Below, piece by piece: positions 1 to 10,191 of a DNA stretch of 64,000 bases. The stretch spans positions 16,048 to 80,047 of the forward strand of contig CAJYTF010000022.1 of assembly GCA_913777665.1 (NCBI GenBank), written 5' to 3'. The DNA is from an uncultured Myroides sp. (GTDB lineage Bacteria > Bacteroidota > Bacteroidia > Flavobacteriales > Flavobacteriaceae). Numbering within the stretch: position 1 is the stretch's first letter; each line of letters begins with the position of its first letter. The notes under the pieces are model-generated. The model was not told where the DNA came from, did not search any database, and saw only the letters and a program-made list of their open reading frames with translations. The translations under genes and the position numbers were made by a program.

Positions 1-90
1 ATTTTGTATGAATGCAGTATTATAATTGCTAAAGTAATTACAAAACGTAACGTACAAAAAGAGAAAAACGAAGCCTTAACAAAGAATTAA
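1..90 (+). CDS. tatC: Partial C-terminus, probably twin-arginine translocase subunit TatC
   Basis: Frame 1 reads ILYECSIIIAKVITKRNVQKEKNEALTKN* up to the TAA at 88-90; TatC-like C-terminal LYE-SII motif directly upstream of lptB, as in other flavobacteria (from memory). Truncated by the window edge. Confidence 0.6.
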   Translation: MLYECSIIIAKVITKRNVQKEKNEALTKN

Positions 91-93
91 GCA

Positions 94-834
94 ATGAAAT
101 TAAGAGCAGAGAATTTAATTAAAACATACAAAGGACGAAAAGTTGTAAAAGGCGTTTCGGTTGAAGTAAACCAAGGGGAAATTGTAGGTTTATTAGGACC
201 AAATGGTGCCGGAAAAACAACATCGTTCTACATGATTGTGGGTTTGGTAAAACCAAATTCGGGCAATATTTTTCTAGATAATTTAAATATTACCAATTAT
301 CCCATGTACAAACGTGCCCAAAACGGCATTGGTTACTTGGCTCAGGAAGCATCGGTTTTTAGAAAGTTAAGTATCGAAGACAATATACTTTCAGTTCTAC
401 AGCTTACAACGCTTTCTAAAAAAGAGCAAGAAGCTAAAATGGAATCATTGATTGATGAGTTCAGTTTGCAGCATATCCGTACCAATCGTGGTGATTTATT
501 ATCGGGTGGTGAACGCAGAAGAACAGAAATTGCTCGAGCTTTGGCAACCGATCCTAAATTTATTTTGTTAGATGAACCGTTTGCTGGTGTAGATCCTGTT
601 GCGGTTGAAGATATTCAGCGCATTGTGGCTCAGCTGAAAAATAAGAACATTGGTATTTTAATTACCGATCACAATGTTCAGGAAACTTTGGCAATTACAG
701 ACAAAACGTATTTAATGTTTGAAGGCGGCATTTTGAAGGCAGGAATTCCTGAGGATTTAGCTGAAGACGAAATGGTTAGAAAAGTATATTTAGGGCAAAA
801 TTTTGAATTACGAAAAAAGAAAATAGAATTTTAA
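94..834 (+). CDS. lptB: LPS export ABC transporter ATP-binding protein LptB
   Basis: Walker A GPNGAGKTT, signature LSGGERRR, Walker B FILLDEPFAGVDP, LptB-type ITDHNVQETL. Confidence 0.95.
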   Translation: MKLRAENLIKTYKGRKVVKGVSVEVNQGEIVGLLGPNGAGKTTSFYMIVGLVKPNSGNIFLDNLNITNYPMYKRAQNGIGYLAQEASVFRKLSIEDNILSVLQLTTLSKKEQEAKMESLIDEFSLQHIRTNRGDLLSGGERRRTEIARALATDPKFILLDEPFAGVDPVAVEDIQRIVAQLKNKNIGILITDHNVQETLAITDKTYLMFEGGILKAGIPEDLAEDEMVRKVYLGQNFELRKKKIEF

Positions 835-906
835 TATTAAATTTTCATTTAAAATTTAAAAACAATACTTTTGCGGAGCTAAGGGGAATCTTATTTAAAA
901 ATTGTT

Positions 907-2835
907 ATGACTTTGTCAAAAAAAATACAGGAGAATTTTTCACATTTGAAAACAATTCAATATCTGCCTCGATGGATTATTTTTTCTATTGATATTGCTA
1001 TTGTAATTTTTTCTGCCGTAATAACACATCTTATTTTAAAAGGAATTGGTATTGACTATCAACCTATTATCCAAGCTCCTTTTGTATTCGCCCTTTTTCT
1101 TGGTACACATCTTTTTGCTTTTTGGTATTTTAAAACTTTTACCGGAATTGTTAGACACACTACCCTAAACGATGCAGCCAAACTTTTCTTTGTAGAAGCT
1201 TTGTGTTTTTTAGCTTTATATATAACCAATACAGTTGTAGATTTAATTTATGACGGCAGGTTATTTTTAAACACACAATTATTAATCAGTATTGCAATTA
1301 CTTACGGTTTACTGGTTATTTTTAGATTACTTGTAAAAGTATGTTTCGATTTTTTTTCAGAATATTCTAACGATAGTCAACAATACATAAAAGCAGTTAT
1401 TTATGGAAGCGACGAACGTGCCATTGCTATTGCAAATGCAATCACTGCCGAAGTTCCTAAAAAATATAAACTACAAGGATTTATAAATCCTAATGCAAAA
1501 AATTCATATAACCGAATTTTAAATATACCAATAATCGGAAAAACACGTAAGGTTTCGGTTTTAGTAAGATCGTTAGGTGCCAACAATTTAATTATAGCCG
1601 ATGAAAATCTTACAAAAGATGAAAAGATTGAGATTATTGAAGATTGTTTAAATTACAACATCAAAGTTTACAGTTTACCAAGATTAACAGACATCAACAA
1701 TCAGAAAAAGGTAGCTTCAAATATCCGAAAAATTAAAATTGAAGACCTTTTAGAGCGCAAACCAATCGTAATTAACAACAATCAGATATCTAATCAAATT
1801 AAAGATAAAGTTGTTTTGGTTTCGGGTGCAGCCGGATCAATCGGAAGCGAAATTGTATGGCAGGTTGCCGCTTTTAATCCAAAAAAACTAATTTTATTAG
1901 ATCAAGCCGAAACTCCATTACATCATATTTCTTTAGAAATTTCAAAATGCACTACCAATGCAGAAATCATCTGCATTATTGCCGATGTACGAAATTACGA
2001 TTCGTTAGAACGCGTTTTTAACGATTACAATCCGGATATTGTATATCATGCTGCCGCTTACAAACACGTACCTTTAATGGAAATGAATCCGCAACAGGCA
2101 ATTTTTACCAATGTTTTAGGTAGTAAATACATGGCAGATTTATCCTTAAAATACAAAGCAGACCGTTTTGTAATGGTTTCTACAGATAAAGCCGTGAACC
2201 CAAGTAATGTTATGGGTGCCAGTAAGCGTATTGCCGAAAAGTACGTTCAATCTTTGGCGCAGAAACTTAAAAAAGAGGACAATCACACAACAAAATATAT
2301 CACAACGCGTTTTGGAAATGTATTAGGATCTAACGGATCGGTAGTACCATTATTCACCAAGCAAATAGAGAACGGCGGACCAATAACCATTACGCATCCT
2401 GATATTATTCGATACTTTATGACAATCCCCGAAGCTTGTCAGTTAGTTTTAGAAGCAGGTTCAATGGGTAACGGAGGTGAAATTTATATTTTTGACATGG
2501 GTAAACCTGTTAAAATTATCGACCTTGCTACAAAAATGATTAAATTAGCCGGTTTGGAACCTAAAAAGGATATCGAAATTAAAGTTGTAGGTTTACGCCC
2601 AGGCGAGAAATTGTACGAAGAACTGTTAAATGACAGTGCTACAACATTACCTACACACCACGAAAAAATTATGATTGCCCAAGATATAAATGAAGATTAC
2701 GAATTTATTTCAAATCAAATTGAAGAATTAAAGCATTTATCAGCAGCATATTTAGTTTTAGATACCGTTGCAACAATGAAAAAAATTGTTCCCGAATTTA
2801 AAAGCTTAAATTCTACTTTTGAAAAACTAGATTAA
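907..2835 (+). CDS. Membrane-anchored nucleoside-diphosphate sugar epimerase/dehydratase (CapD/WbpM/PglF-like)
   Basis: N-terminal TM helices, GAAGSIGSEIV Rossmann motif, VSTDKAVNPSNVMGASKR, RFGNVLGSNGSVVPLF. Confidence 0.92.
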   Translation: MTLSKKIQENFSHLKTIQYLPRWIIFSIDIAIVIFSAVITHLILKGIGIDYQPIIQAPFVFALFLGTHLFAFWYFKTFTGIVRHTTLNDAAKLFFVEALCFLALYITNTVVDLIYDGRLFLNTQLLISIAITYGLLVIFRLLVKVCFDFFSEYSNDSQQYIKAVIYGSDERAIAIANAITAEVPKKYKLQGFINPNAKNSYNRILNIPIIGKTRKVSVLVRSLGANNLIIADENLTKDEKIEIIEDCLNYNIKVYSLPRLTDINNQKKVASNIRKIKIEDLLERKPIVINNNQISNQIKDKVVLVSGAAGSIGSEIVWQVAAFNPKKLILLDQAETPLHHISLEISKCTTNAEIICIIADVRNYDSLERVFNDYNPDIVYHAAAYKHVPLMEMNPQQAIFTNVLGSKYMADLSLKYKADRFVMVSTDKAVNPSNVMGASKRIAEKYVQSLAQKLKKEDNHTTKYITTRFGNVLGSNGSVVPLFTKQIENGGPITITHPDIIRYFMTIPEACQLVLEAGSMGNGGEIYIFDMGKPVKIIDLATKMIKLAGLEPKKDIEIKVVGLRPGEKLYEELLNDSATTLPTHHEKIMIAQDINEDYEFISNQIEELKHLSAAYLVLDTVATMKKIVPEFKSLNSTFEKLD

Positions 2836-2841
2836 ATATTT

Positions 2842-3618
2842 ATGAAGAAGATAATTTTACCTATTGTAGTTGCCACTGTTTTGTTGACTTCCTGCGCATC
2901 AAGAGAAAAAATTGCCTATTATCAGGGAATTGACAATACAGAAATTGTTAACAAAAAGTTTGAAACAAAAATTAATCCAGACGATTTATTAATGATCATT
3001 GTTTCTGCACAAGATCCATTAGCAGTACAACCTTTTAACTTAACTACCAATTTAAGTGTTGATCCAATAAATCAAGCTGGTGGCGGACAAATGCAACAAC
3101 AATTGTATTTGGTTGATGATAAAGGTTATATTGATTTTCCTACTTTAGGAAAGATTGATGTTGGCAATAAAACAAAAGAGCAAATTGTTCAAGATTTACA
3201 AACAAAAATATCAAAGTACGTAAAAAACCCAATTGTTAATCTACGTATCATGAACTACAAAGTAACGGTTCAGGGCGAAGTTAAAATGCCGGGAACGCAC
3301 CGTGTTACATCAGAAAGAATTACGTTGTTAGAAGCAATTTCATTATCGGGCGATTTAACAACCTACGGTAAACGTGATAATATTTTAGTTTTGCGTGAAG
3401 AAAACGGAGAGATAAAATCACACCGTGTTGATTTAACCAAGGCTGATTTCATCAACTCTGATTTTTACTATTTAAAACAAAACGATGTGGTGTATGTAGA
3501 ACCAAATAAAGTAGCTGTTAATTCATCTGCAGTTGGTCCAAACATCTCAATTTATTTATCGGCAATATCTTTATTATTAACCACAGTAGCCATTATACTT
3601 ACAAATTCTAACAAATAA
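2842..3618 (+). CDS. Polysaccharide export outer membrane lipoprotein (Wza-like)
   Basis: Lipobox LLTSC, polysaccharide export/SLBB features (PDDLLMIIVSAQDP, VTVQGEVKMPGTHRV), C-terminal TM. Confidence 0.9.
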   Translation: MKKIILPIVVATVLLTSCASREKIAYYQGIDNTEIVNKKFETKINPDDLLMIIVSAQDPLAVQPFNLTTNLSVDPINQAGGGQMQQQLYLVDDKGYIDFPTLGKIDVGNKTKEQIVQDLQTKISKYVKNPIVNLRIMNYKVTVQGEVKMPGTHRVTSERITLLEAISLSGDLTTYGKRDNILVLREENGEIKSHRVDLTKADFINSDFYYLKQNDVVYVEPNKVAVNSSAVGPNISIYLSAISLLLTTVAIILTNSNK

Positions 3619-5936
3619 TGACTGAAGAAAAAGACAACGTTATAAACTTAAAAGAAGAATTATTTAAGTATTTAGCACATTGGAGGTGGTTTGTTTTAAG
3701 TGTTTTTGTTTCGCTTATTTTAGCTTTTTTATACCTAAAATTTACTCCGAAAAGCTACAGTGTTACTACAAAAATTTTAATTAAAGACGAAAAAAGCAAC
3801 GATTTAGCAAACCAATTAAGTGCATTTTCAGAAATGAGCATGCTTGGTAATTCTAAAAACAATATTGAAAACGAAGTTGAAATTCTTAAATCTAGAACAT
3901 TAATCTACAACACGTTAGATTCTTTAAACTTAAACATTCAATATTTAGATACTTCTGAGGTTATAGAAAAAGATTTGTATAAAAAATCTCCTGTTCAAAT
4001 TATTTGGAACAACGAGCAACTTGCAAAAACAGTAACTATTGAATTACACAATATTACGGCTAATGCTTTCGATGTTTCTGTAAACGATACTAAAATAGGA
4101 AACACTACTTTTGGTAAAAGCATAAACAGTGAATACGGATCTTTTATTGTTAATAAAACTGGTGCGTTTAACAAAGTTACCGAACTTAAAATTAATGTTT
4201 TCCCAAAATTACAACACGCCGAAAGTTACCGCAATATTCTAAGTGTAGCACCGGCAAGCAAAACATCAAGCGTTATTGATGTTTCGATTATTGATAAAAC
4301 TCCCGAAAAAGCTGCCGATTTCTTAAACACGCTGGTTTATAATTATAATTTAGGTGGAATAAAAGACAAACGTTTTATTTCAGAAAACACTTCTGATTTT
4401 ATTTCTGACCGATTAACTTTAATTGGTACAGAATTAGGTGATGTAGAATCACAGGTTGAAGGTTATAAAAACGCTAATAATTTATCAGATATTGAAACTG
4501 AAGTTAAATTATATTTAGATAATTTATCAACATTTGAAAAATCGGTTTTAGAAAATGAAACAAAGATTAATGTTGTTAACGATTTAATTCGCCATATCAG
4601 CAGAACAAAATATGATGACTTGGTTCCTGGAGGATTATTAACTGATGATGCAGGTTCAGAAAGCTTCATTCAGGAAATCAATCAATTAATTTTGGAAAAA
4701 CAAAAGTTAGCTGTTAGCGCAACTACAGAAAACACCAATTACATTCGTTTAGAAGAGCAAATTCGTGCTTTAAAATCAAATTTGCAAGCAAGTTTAAGAA
4801 GAAATTTAAGCTCTTTACAAATCGTAAAAAATGATTACAAGCGTCAAGAAAACGAAATGCAGTCAAAACTTTCTCAAGTTCCTCGTCAAGAAAAAGAATT
4901 TAGAATCATTGATCGTCAGCAAAAAGTAAAAGAAGCTTTATACTTGTTTTTACTTCAAAAACGTGAAGAAACCAATATTACGCTTGCTGCAACTGATATG
5001 AATGCAAAAGTGATTGATAAAGCCATTGCTACAGACAAGCCGGTTGCTCCAAAAACAATGATTATTTTATTGGCGGCTTTAGTTTTAGGAGCTATAATTC
5101 CTTTCATTGTAATTTACATCACCAACCTATTAGATACCAAGATTAAAAACAGATTTGATGTTACCGATAATTCAGATATTCCATTTTTGGGCGATATTCC
5201 TACGTCTGAATCAAGCGGTGAATTAATGGAAATAGGCAGCAGGTCAAGTGCAGCCGAAGCGGTGCGTATTGTTAGAACAAATTTAGATTTTATATTATCA
5301 GACAAAGCAGAAGATGAATGTAAGGTAATCTTTTTAACATCAACCATTTCTGGTGAAGGCAAAACCTTTGTATCGGCAAACTTAGCTGCAACATTCTCTC
5401 TTTCGGGTAAAAAAGTCTTATTGATAGGTTTAGATTTACGTAATCCAAAATTATATGAGTATGTAAAAGTAAATCCTTTAGGAATTTCAAACTATATAAC
5501 ATCAAACAATAAATCTTTGAATGATTATATTTCTCCTGTTGAAGGTTATGAAAACTTTGATGTGTTGTCATCAGGGTCGATCCCTCCTAACCCAACAGAG
5601 ATTTTAATGAACAAAAAAATCAAAGAAGTTTTTGACACCTTAAAAACCCAATACGATTATATTATTGTTGATACGGCTCCGGTAAGTTTAGTTACTGATA
5701 CTTTATTAATAAGTAAATATGCAGATGCTACAATTTATGTGGTTAGAGCTAATAAGATTGATAAAGAAATGTTACGAATTCCTAATGAGTTATACAGAGA
5801 TAAAAAACTGAACAAACTTTCACTGGTTTTAAATGATTCTGACGTCACAAAAGGTTATGGCTATGGCTATGGCTATGGTTACGGAGCAAAGGTTGAGCAA
5901 AAACCACTTTGGAAAAGAATATTTGGTATTAAATAA
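3618..5936 (+). CDS. Polysaccharide co-polymerase / BY-type tyrosine kinase (Wzc-like)
   Basis: Wzz domain, GNVR-like region, TSTISGEGKTFVSANLA Walker A', YIIVDTAPV Walker B, C-terminal Tyr cluster GYGYGYGYGYG. Confidence 0.93.
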   Translation: MTEEKDNVINLKEELFKYLAHWRWFVLSVFVSLILAFLYLKFTPKSYSVTTKILIKDEKSNDLANQLSAFSEMSMLGNSKNNIENEVEILKSRTLIYNTLDSLNLNIQYLDTSEVIEKDLYKKSPVQIIWNNEQLAKTVTIELHNITANAFDVSVNDTKIGNTTFGKSINSEYGSFIVNKTGAFNKVTELKINVFPKLQHAESYRNILSVAPASKTSSVIDVSIIDKTPEKAADFLNTLVYNYNLGGIKDKRFISENTSDFISDRLTLIGTELGDVESQVEGYKNANNLSDIETEVKLYLDNLSTFEKSVLENETKINVVNDLIRHISRTKYDDLVPGGLLTDDAGSESFIQEINQLILEKQKLAVSATTENTNYIRLEEQIRALKSNLQASLRRNLSSLQIVKNDYKRQENEMQSKLSQVPRQEKEFRIIDRQQKVKEALYLFLLQKREETNITLAATDMNAKVIDKAIATDKPVAPKTMIILLAALVLGAIIPFIVIYITNLLDTKIKNRFDVTDNSDIPFLGDIPTSESSGELMEIGSRSSAAEAVRIVRTNLDFILSDKAEDECKVIFLTSTISGEGKTFVSANLAATFSLSGKKVLLIGLDLRNPKLYEYVKVNPLGISNYITSNNKSLNDYISPVEGYENFDVLSSGSIPPNPTEILMNKKIKEVFDTLKTQYDYIIVDTAPVSLVTDTLLISKYADATIYVVRANKIDKEMLRIPNELYRDKKLNKLSLVLNDSDVTKGYGYGYGYGYGAKVEQKPLWKRIFGIK

Positions 5937-5963
5937 AAAATGAGCTTTAAAGCTCATTTTTTT
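5934..5963. terminator. Bidirectional intrinsic terminator between convergent wzc and the phosphatase gene
   Basis: AAAAAATGAGCTTTAAAGCTCATTTTTTTT perfect hairpin. Confidence 0.85.
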
Positions 5964-5965
5964 TA

Positions 5966-6694
5966 TTATCTAAAGAATTCATTTTTATTCAAAACACTTT
6001 CAAACGCATCAATATTTTTTAATCTAATCTCGCTGCTAAAAGCGCTAATGTGTTTTTGATGATGCACATCGCTTCCTGCAAAATCGTACATATTTTCTTT
6101 TAAAAGATAATCTGCAACCGTTGTAATTCCTGCTCCGTAATAACCTGTGCTACTTAACATATTTATTTGAAACAAACAACCAGCACTCTTTAATTTTTTG
6201 AAACTATCGTAATCATTTTTGTAGAAATTATATCGTTCAGGATGCGCCAATATAGGCTGATATCCCTGCGAATTCAATTCCATAATAATTTCATACAACT
6301 GAATAGGCGGATTGATGTAAGACATTTCTATCAACACATAATTATCTTTTACAGTCAATAATTTTTCGTTTTCTAATCGCTTTAAAAATGAATCGTCAAT
6401 TAAATATTCCGATGCCACTCGAAGTTCAGCTTCAGACATATTTAATTCTGCTTTAACTTTTTCGTATTGATCTAAAATCTGGTCTTTTGTGTTTTCCCAA
6501 ACTAATGGCGTAGTATGAGGAGTTGTAATAAACTGCGAAAAACCAAACGATTTTAAATCAGTAATTAAATTTTGAGTATCTTGTAATGACTTTGCTCCGT
6601 CATCTAATCCGTACAAAAGATGCGAATGCATATCAACAAAGTTCTGTGGTATAATTTCTCTAAGAGTTTTCTTCTTTTTAAAAAAACTAAACAT
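5966..6694 (-). CDS. PHP-type tyrosine-protein phosphatase (CpsB/YwqE-like)
   Basis: DMHSHLLYGLDDGA, PHT, AHPERY, GSDVHH metal-binding motifs; convergent with wzc. Confidence 0.9.
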   Translation of the reverse strand: MFSFFKKKKTLREIIPQNFVDMHSHLLYGLDDGAKSLQDTQNLITDLKSFGFSQFITTPHTTPLVWENTKDQILDQYEKVKAELNMSEAELRVASEYLIDDSFLKRLENEKLLTVKDNYVLIEMSYINPPIQLYEIIMELNSQGYQPILAHPERYNFYKNDYDSFKKLKSAGCLFQINMLSSTGYYGAGITTVADYLLKENMYDFAGSDVHHQKHISAFSSEIRLKNIDAFESVLNKNEFFR

Positions 6695-6704
6695 GTGTTA
6701 TTTT

Positions 6705-7817
6705 TTAAGGTTTTGCAAATTTACACGCATTATTTCGCAAAAACAATACCATTATATAACCCAAATTTAATACTATTAATGGTGCGGCAACCAACATTAA
6801 TTCTAACCCCATAAATACCAAACTTATAGCAGTTAAAAAAGTTGCAAAAAATATTATTTTTTTATTTTTTAATACTAATCCAACAAAGAATAAAGGATTA
6901 AAAAAGAGTATTAAAGCGTTAAACTGTAGTTCGGAATGATTACTATATACACTAACTGCGACTAAAAACAAACTAAAAAAGGCAGTTAAAAAAAAGTATA
7001 CCCATCTGCATTTTTTATTAAAGATGCCAATTAATATAATAGCTACAATAATCCATAAAGTATAAATGGAGTTTAATGAAATTTTAGCATTGGTATCATC
7101 TACTTTATTTATGCTTTTTTCTGATTTTAGAATGTTTTTATCAAACGATATTCCGTTCTTTAATTTAACGGGTAAAAACATTAGATCTGCCTGCTTGTTG
7201 GTTGAATATCCAAACAGAAGATTGATTCCCAATTTTTCGAAATAATGCTGATCTAACCCTTCATTCAAAATATATCGGTATGAATGATTATTTGATGAAA
7301 AATCGGCACTTAATGGTTTTTCAATCGATTTATTAATCACATCAACAACCTTTGTAGTACAATTGTTCCTGATAAATCCATAGGTGTAATATCGATCATT
7401 TCCTTTTAATTGTCGATTAATTTCTGTCCATATTTTTGATTTTTCAGTAGATGATAAATTCAAAACCTGTTCAACCACTTCCCTATTTTCAACCGTGTAA
7501 TTGTATAAAAAATCGTCAAACGAATCTACATCTAAATAATAAAGTAAGTTGCCTTTTACAAACTTTGCCAAAAAATTAGGCGTTCTAAAATCGAACATTC
7601 CCCAATTGTAAACCACATCTAAATTTTGATCAATATCTTTAATTCGCAACGCTGTATGACCAAAAAGCGTGTGCATTTCATTAGCAGTTCCGCAGGTTAA
7701 CACGCTAATTTCGGCTTTTTCTGATAAGGTTTCGGGTTGTGCTGCTGCAGTTATAAAAGAAAAACAACAAATCAATAATACGATTTGCTGTTTAAATTTT
7801 GATACTAAATTATTCAT
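6705..7817 (-). CDS. DUF4105 / Lnb N-terminal domain membrane protein (candidate lipoprotein N-acyltransferase)
   Basis: LTCGTANEMHTLFGHTALRI and RNNCTT motifs, N-terminal signal, several C-terminal TM helices. Confidence 0.75.
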   Translation of the reverse strand: MNNLVSKFKQQIVLLICCFSFITAAAQPETLSEKAEISVLTCGTANEMHTLFGHTALRIKDIDQNLDVVYNWGMFDFRTPNFLAKFVKGNLLYYLDVDSFDDFLYNYTVENREVVEQVLNLSSTEKSKIWTEINRQLKGNDRYYTYGFIRNNCTTKVVDVINKSIEKPLSADFSSNNHSYRYILNEGLDQHYFEKLGINLLFGYSTNKQADLMFLPVKLKNGISFDKNILKSEKSINKVDDTNAKISLNSIYTLWIIVAIILIGIFNKKCRWVYFFLTAFFSLFLVAVSVYSNHSELQFNALILFFNPLFFVGLVLKNKKIIFFATFLTAISLVFMGLELMLVAAPLIVLNLGYIMVLFLRNNACKFAKP

Positions 7818-8892
7818 TTGATTTTGTAAAAATTCCTAAATCTAATTTCAGTGAAAAGATGTTTGAGTAAAGCGATGCACTTTGATCGCCAATATCGGTT
7901 AAGGCATAATCTACCTGAATTCCTTTATACTTAAATCCTAAACCAACGTTGGGTTGAAAGGTAACTTTTTCGGAATTATCGATTTGCATTTCATTCTGAA
8001 AATTCCCCACACCGGCACGTACAAAAACCATTCTATCGTATCCAAACTCAAAACCAACCGATGGCTGAATACTGAAAGATGATGTTGAAATCACAGCATT
8101 TGTTTGATAAAATTCGGTATGAAGAACAGCAGCGGTGGTTAAATTGAATTTTTCGGTTAATGCGAAATCTCTTGCAACACCCAATTGTAGTTTCGGTAAC
8201 GTAAGTTCGGTAGTTTCCGGCAACGTTTGATTTTGACCTTCAACTGCACCTCGTATCTTTTCAAATTCTGCTTCGTTAATATTCCAAACATTATAAGTTG
8301 TAGTAATATCGCGCGCCATTAAACCAAATTTCCAGTTTTCGGTATGATATTGCAAACCAACATCCAACCCAAAACCCCACGATTTTGCAAAATCGCCAAT
8401 TACCCTGCGAACAACTTTTGCATTTGCACCCAACGATAACCCTTCTACAGATAATTTTCGAGCATACGATATATTAAAAGCATAATCGGCAGCAGAGAAT
8501 AACGAAATTCTGTTATAATCAATGTTTCCGTTTTGATCGATCAATTCGGTGGTATTCATGATATCATCTACACCAAAACGAATTGCAGAAATTGCCAGCG
8601 CACTTTTATCATCAATAGGCATTGCAAAAGCAGCATAATCGTACTGTGCAATGTTTGCAAAGTAGCTTGCGTGCATTAAACTGATCTGTTTATCTTGCAA
8701 ATGGATCAATCCTGCCGGGTTCCAATACCCCGAATTAACATCACCTGTTTGTGCAATTACACTGCTTGCCATACCAAATGATGCGGCATCTACCCCAATA
8801 TTTAAAAACTCGTTAGAATATTTCCTTGCAGTTTGCGCCTGCATTAAAGCCGTACCAAAAAGTAAAGGCAATAGTAAAAAACGTTTTTTCAC
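7810..8892 (-). CDS. PorV/PorQ-family outer membrane protein
   Basis: Signal peptide; NEFLNIGVDAASFGMASSVIAQTGDVNSGYWNPAGL family signature; beta-barrel-like C-terminus. Confidence 0.85.
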   Translation of the reverse strand: MKKRFLLLPLLFGTALMQAQTARKYSNEFLNIGVDAASFGMASSVIAQTGDVNSGYWNPAGLIHLQDKQISLMHASYFANIAQYDYAAFAMPIDDKSALAISAIRFGVDDIMNTTELIDQNGNIDYNRISLFSAADYAFNISYARKLSVEGLSLGANAKVVRRVIGDFAKSWGFGLDVGLQYHTENWKFGLMARDITTTYNVWNINEAEFEKIRGAVEGQNQTLPETTELTLPKLQLGVARDFALTEKFNLTTAAVLHTEFYQTNAVISTSSFSIQPSVGFEFGYDRMVFVRAGVGNFQNEMQIDNSEKVTFQPNVGLGFKYKGIQVDYALTDIGDQSASLYSNIFSLKLDLGIFTKSNE

Positions 8893-8991
8893 GTAGATAA
8901 TTTTTACAAATATTACAAAAATTTACAATATATAAACTCAAAATACTTACAACTTATTGTTTACTTTTGTTTTTATAATAAAATTATACAA

Positions 8992-9738
8992 TTGATGACA
9001 ATAAAAAAACACATTCCTAATGTAATTACACTTTTAAATTTATTATCGGGATTAGTTGCGTTAGTTTATGCTTTTGACGATAACCTGCAAATGGCTTTTT
9101 TCTGGGTTTGTTTAGGAATTTTCTTTGATTTTTGGGACGGATTTGCCGCACGCGTTTTAAAAGTTTCAAGTCCGTTGGGTGTTCAGTTAGATTCTTTGGC
9201 AGATATGGTAACATCGGGCGTAGTTCCTGGGGTTGTAATGTATCAAATGCTGGCGCATATTCAGGAAAATTACGAACAATACACCATTACCGAAGATACT
9301 TTTTACATGAAACTGGTACCGTTTATTGGTTTTGTAATTACTTTGGGAGCTTGTATGCGTTTGGCAAAATTTAATATTGATACCCGCCAAACCGATAGTT
9401 TCATTGGCTTACCAACACCTGCAAACGCTTTGTTTATATTGAGTATCCCTTTAATAATGAACACCACAGAAAGCGATTTTGTTTTTAACTTTTTCAGCAA
9501 TCCATATGTTTTGGTAGTAATAAGTTTGTTTAGCGCATTTATTATGAATGCCGAATTACCGCTTTTCTCACTAAAAACGAAGAACAAAAATTTAAGCGAC
9601 AACAAGTTAACGCTTTTGTTTTTGGGAGTTTGTGCATTACTGCTATTATTCTTTAGATTTGAAGCTATTCCGCTGATTATAATATTTTATATTATACTTT
9701 CAGTTATACTGAACAAAACAAAAAAATCGGTTTTATAA
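8992..9738 (+). CDS. pssA: CDP-diacylglycerol--serine O-phosphatidyltransferase
   Basis: CDP-alcohol phosphatidyltransferase motif DGFAARVLKVSSPLGVQLDSLAD, multiple TM helices. Confidence 0.92.
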   Translation: MMTIKKHIPNVITLLNLLSGLVALVYAFDDNLQMAFFWVCLGIFFDFWDGFAARVLKVSSPLGVQLDSLADMVTSGVVPGVVMYQMLAHIQENYEQYTITEDTFYMKLVPFIGFVITLGACMRLAKFNIDTRQTDSFIGLPTPANALFILSIPLIMNTTESDFVFNFFSNPYVLVVISLFSAFIMNAELPLFSLKTKNKNLSDNKLTLLFLGVCALLLLFFRFEAIPLIIIFYIILSVILNKTKKSVL

Positions 9739-9749
9739 CCGATTTTTTG
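9721..9749 (+). terminator. Intrinsic terminator after pssA
   Basis: AAAAAATCGGTTTTATAACCGATTTTTTG hairpin with T run. Confidence 0.8.
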
Positions 9750-9768
9750 TTGCTTCAATTTATACAAA

Positions 9769-9804
9769 TAAAAAAAGCCGAAGATTTCTCTTCAGCTTTT
9801 CTTT
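9769..9804 (-). terminator. Probable intrinsic terminator of the tRNA-Phe cluster
   Basis: On the minus strand: AAAAGCTGAAGAGAAATCTTCGGCTTTTTTT. Confidence 0.65.
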
Positions 9805-9806
9805 TG

Positions 9807-9879
<73 letters not shown>

Positions 9880-9903
9880 GAGTAATTAAACTCTGTATTT
9901 CTG

Positions 9904-9976
<73 letters not shown>

Positions 9977-9999
9977 GAGTAATTAAACTCTGTATTTTG

Positions 10000-10072
<73 letters not shown>

Positions 10073-10191
10073 GTTTTGTTAGGTAAACTACCTCTCAAAA
10101 GCGATTGCAAATATAGAGGCTTTTTTTAATAATATCCTAATCTTTTCCAAAAAAAATTTACCTACCTTTGTTCAAATATGCCTGATAAATT

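Noticed and set aside
5290-5571. 93-aa ORF antisense to wzc
   Set aside because: Lies wholly inside the wzc kinase domain with no RBS/promoter signal or family resemblance; typical shadow ORF in AT-rich coding sequence.
9303-9605. 100-aa ORF antisense to pssA (and other antisense ORFs at 9026-9390)
   Set aside because: Overlaps a clear pssA reading frame; no independent evidence of translation.
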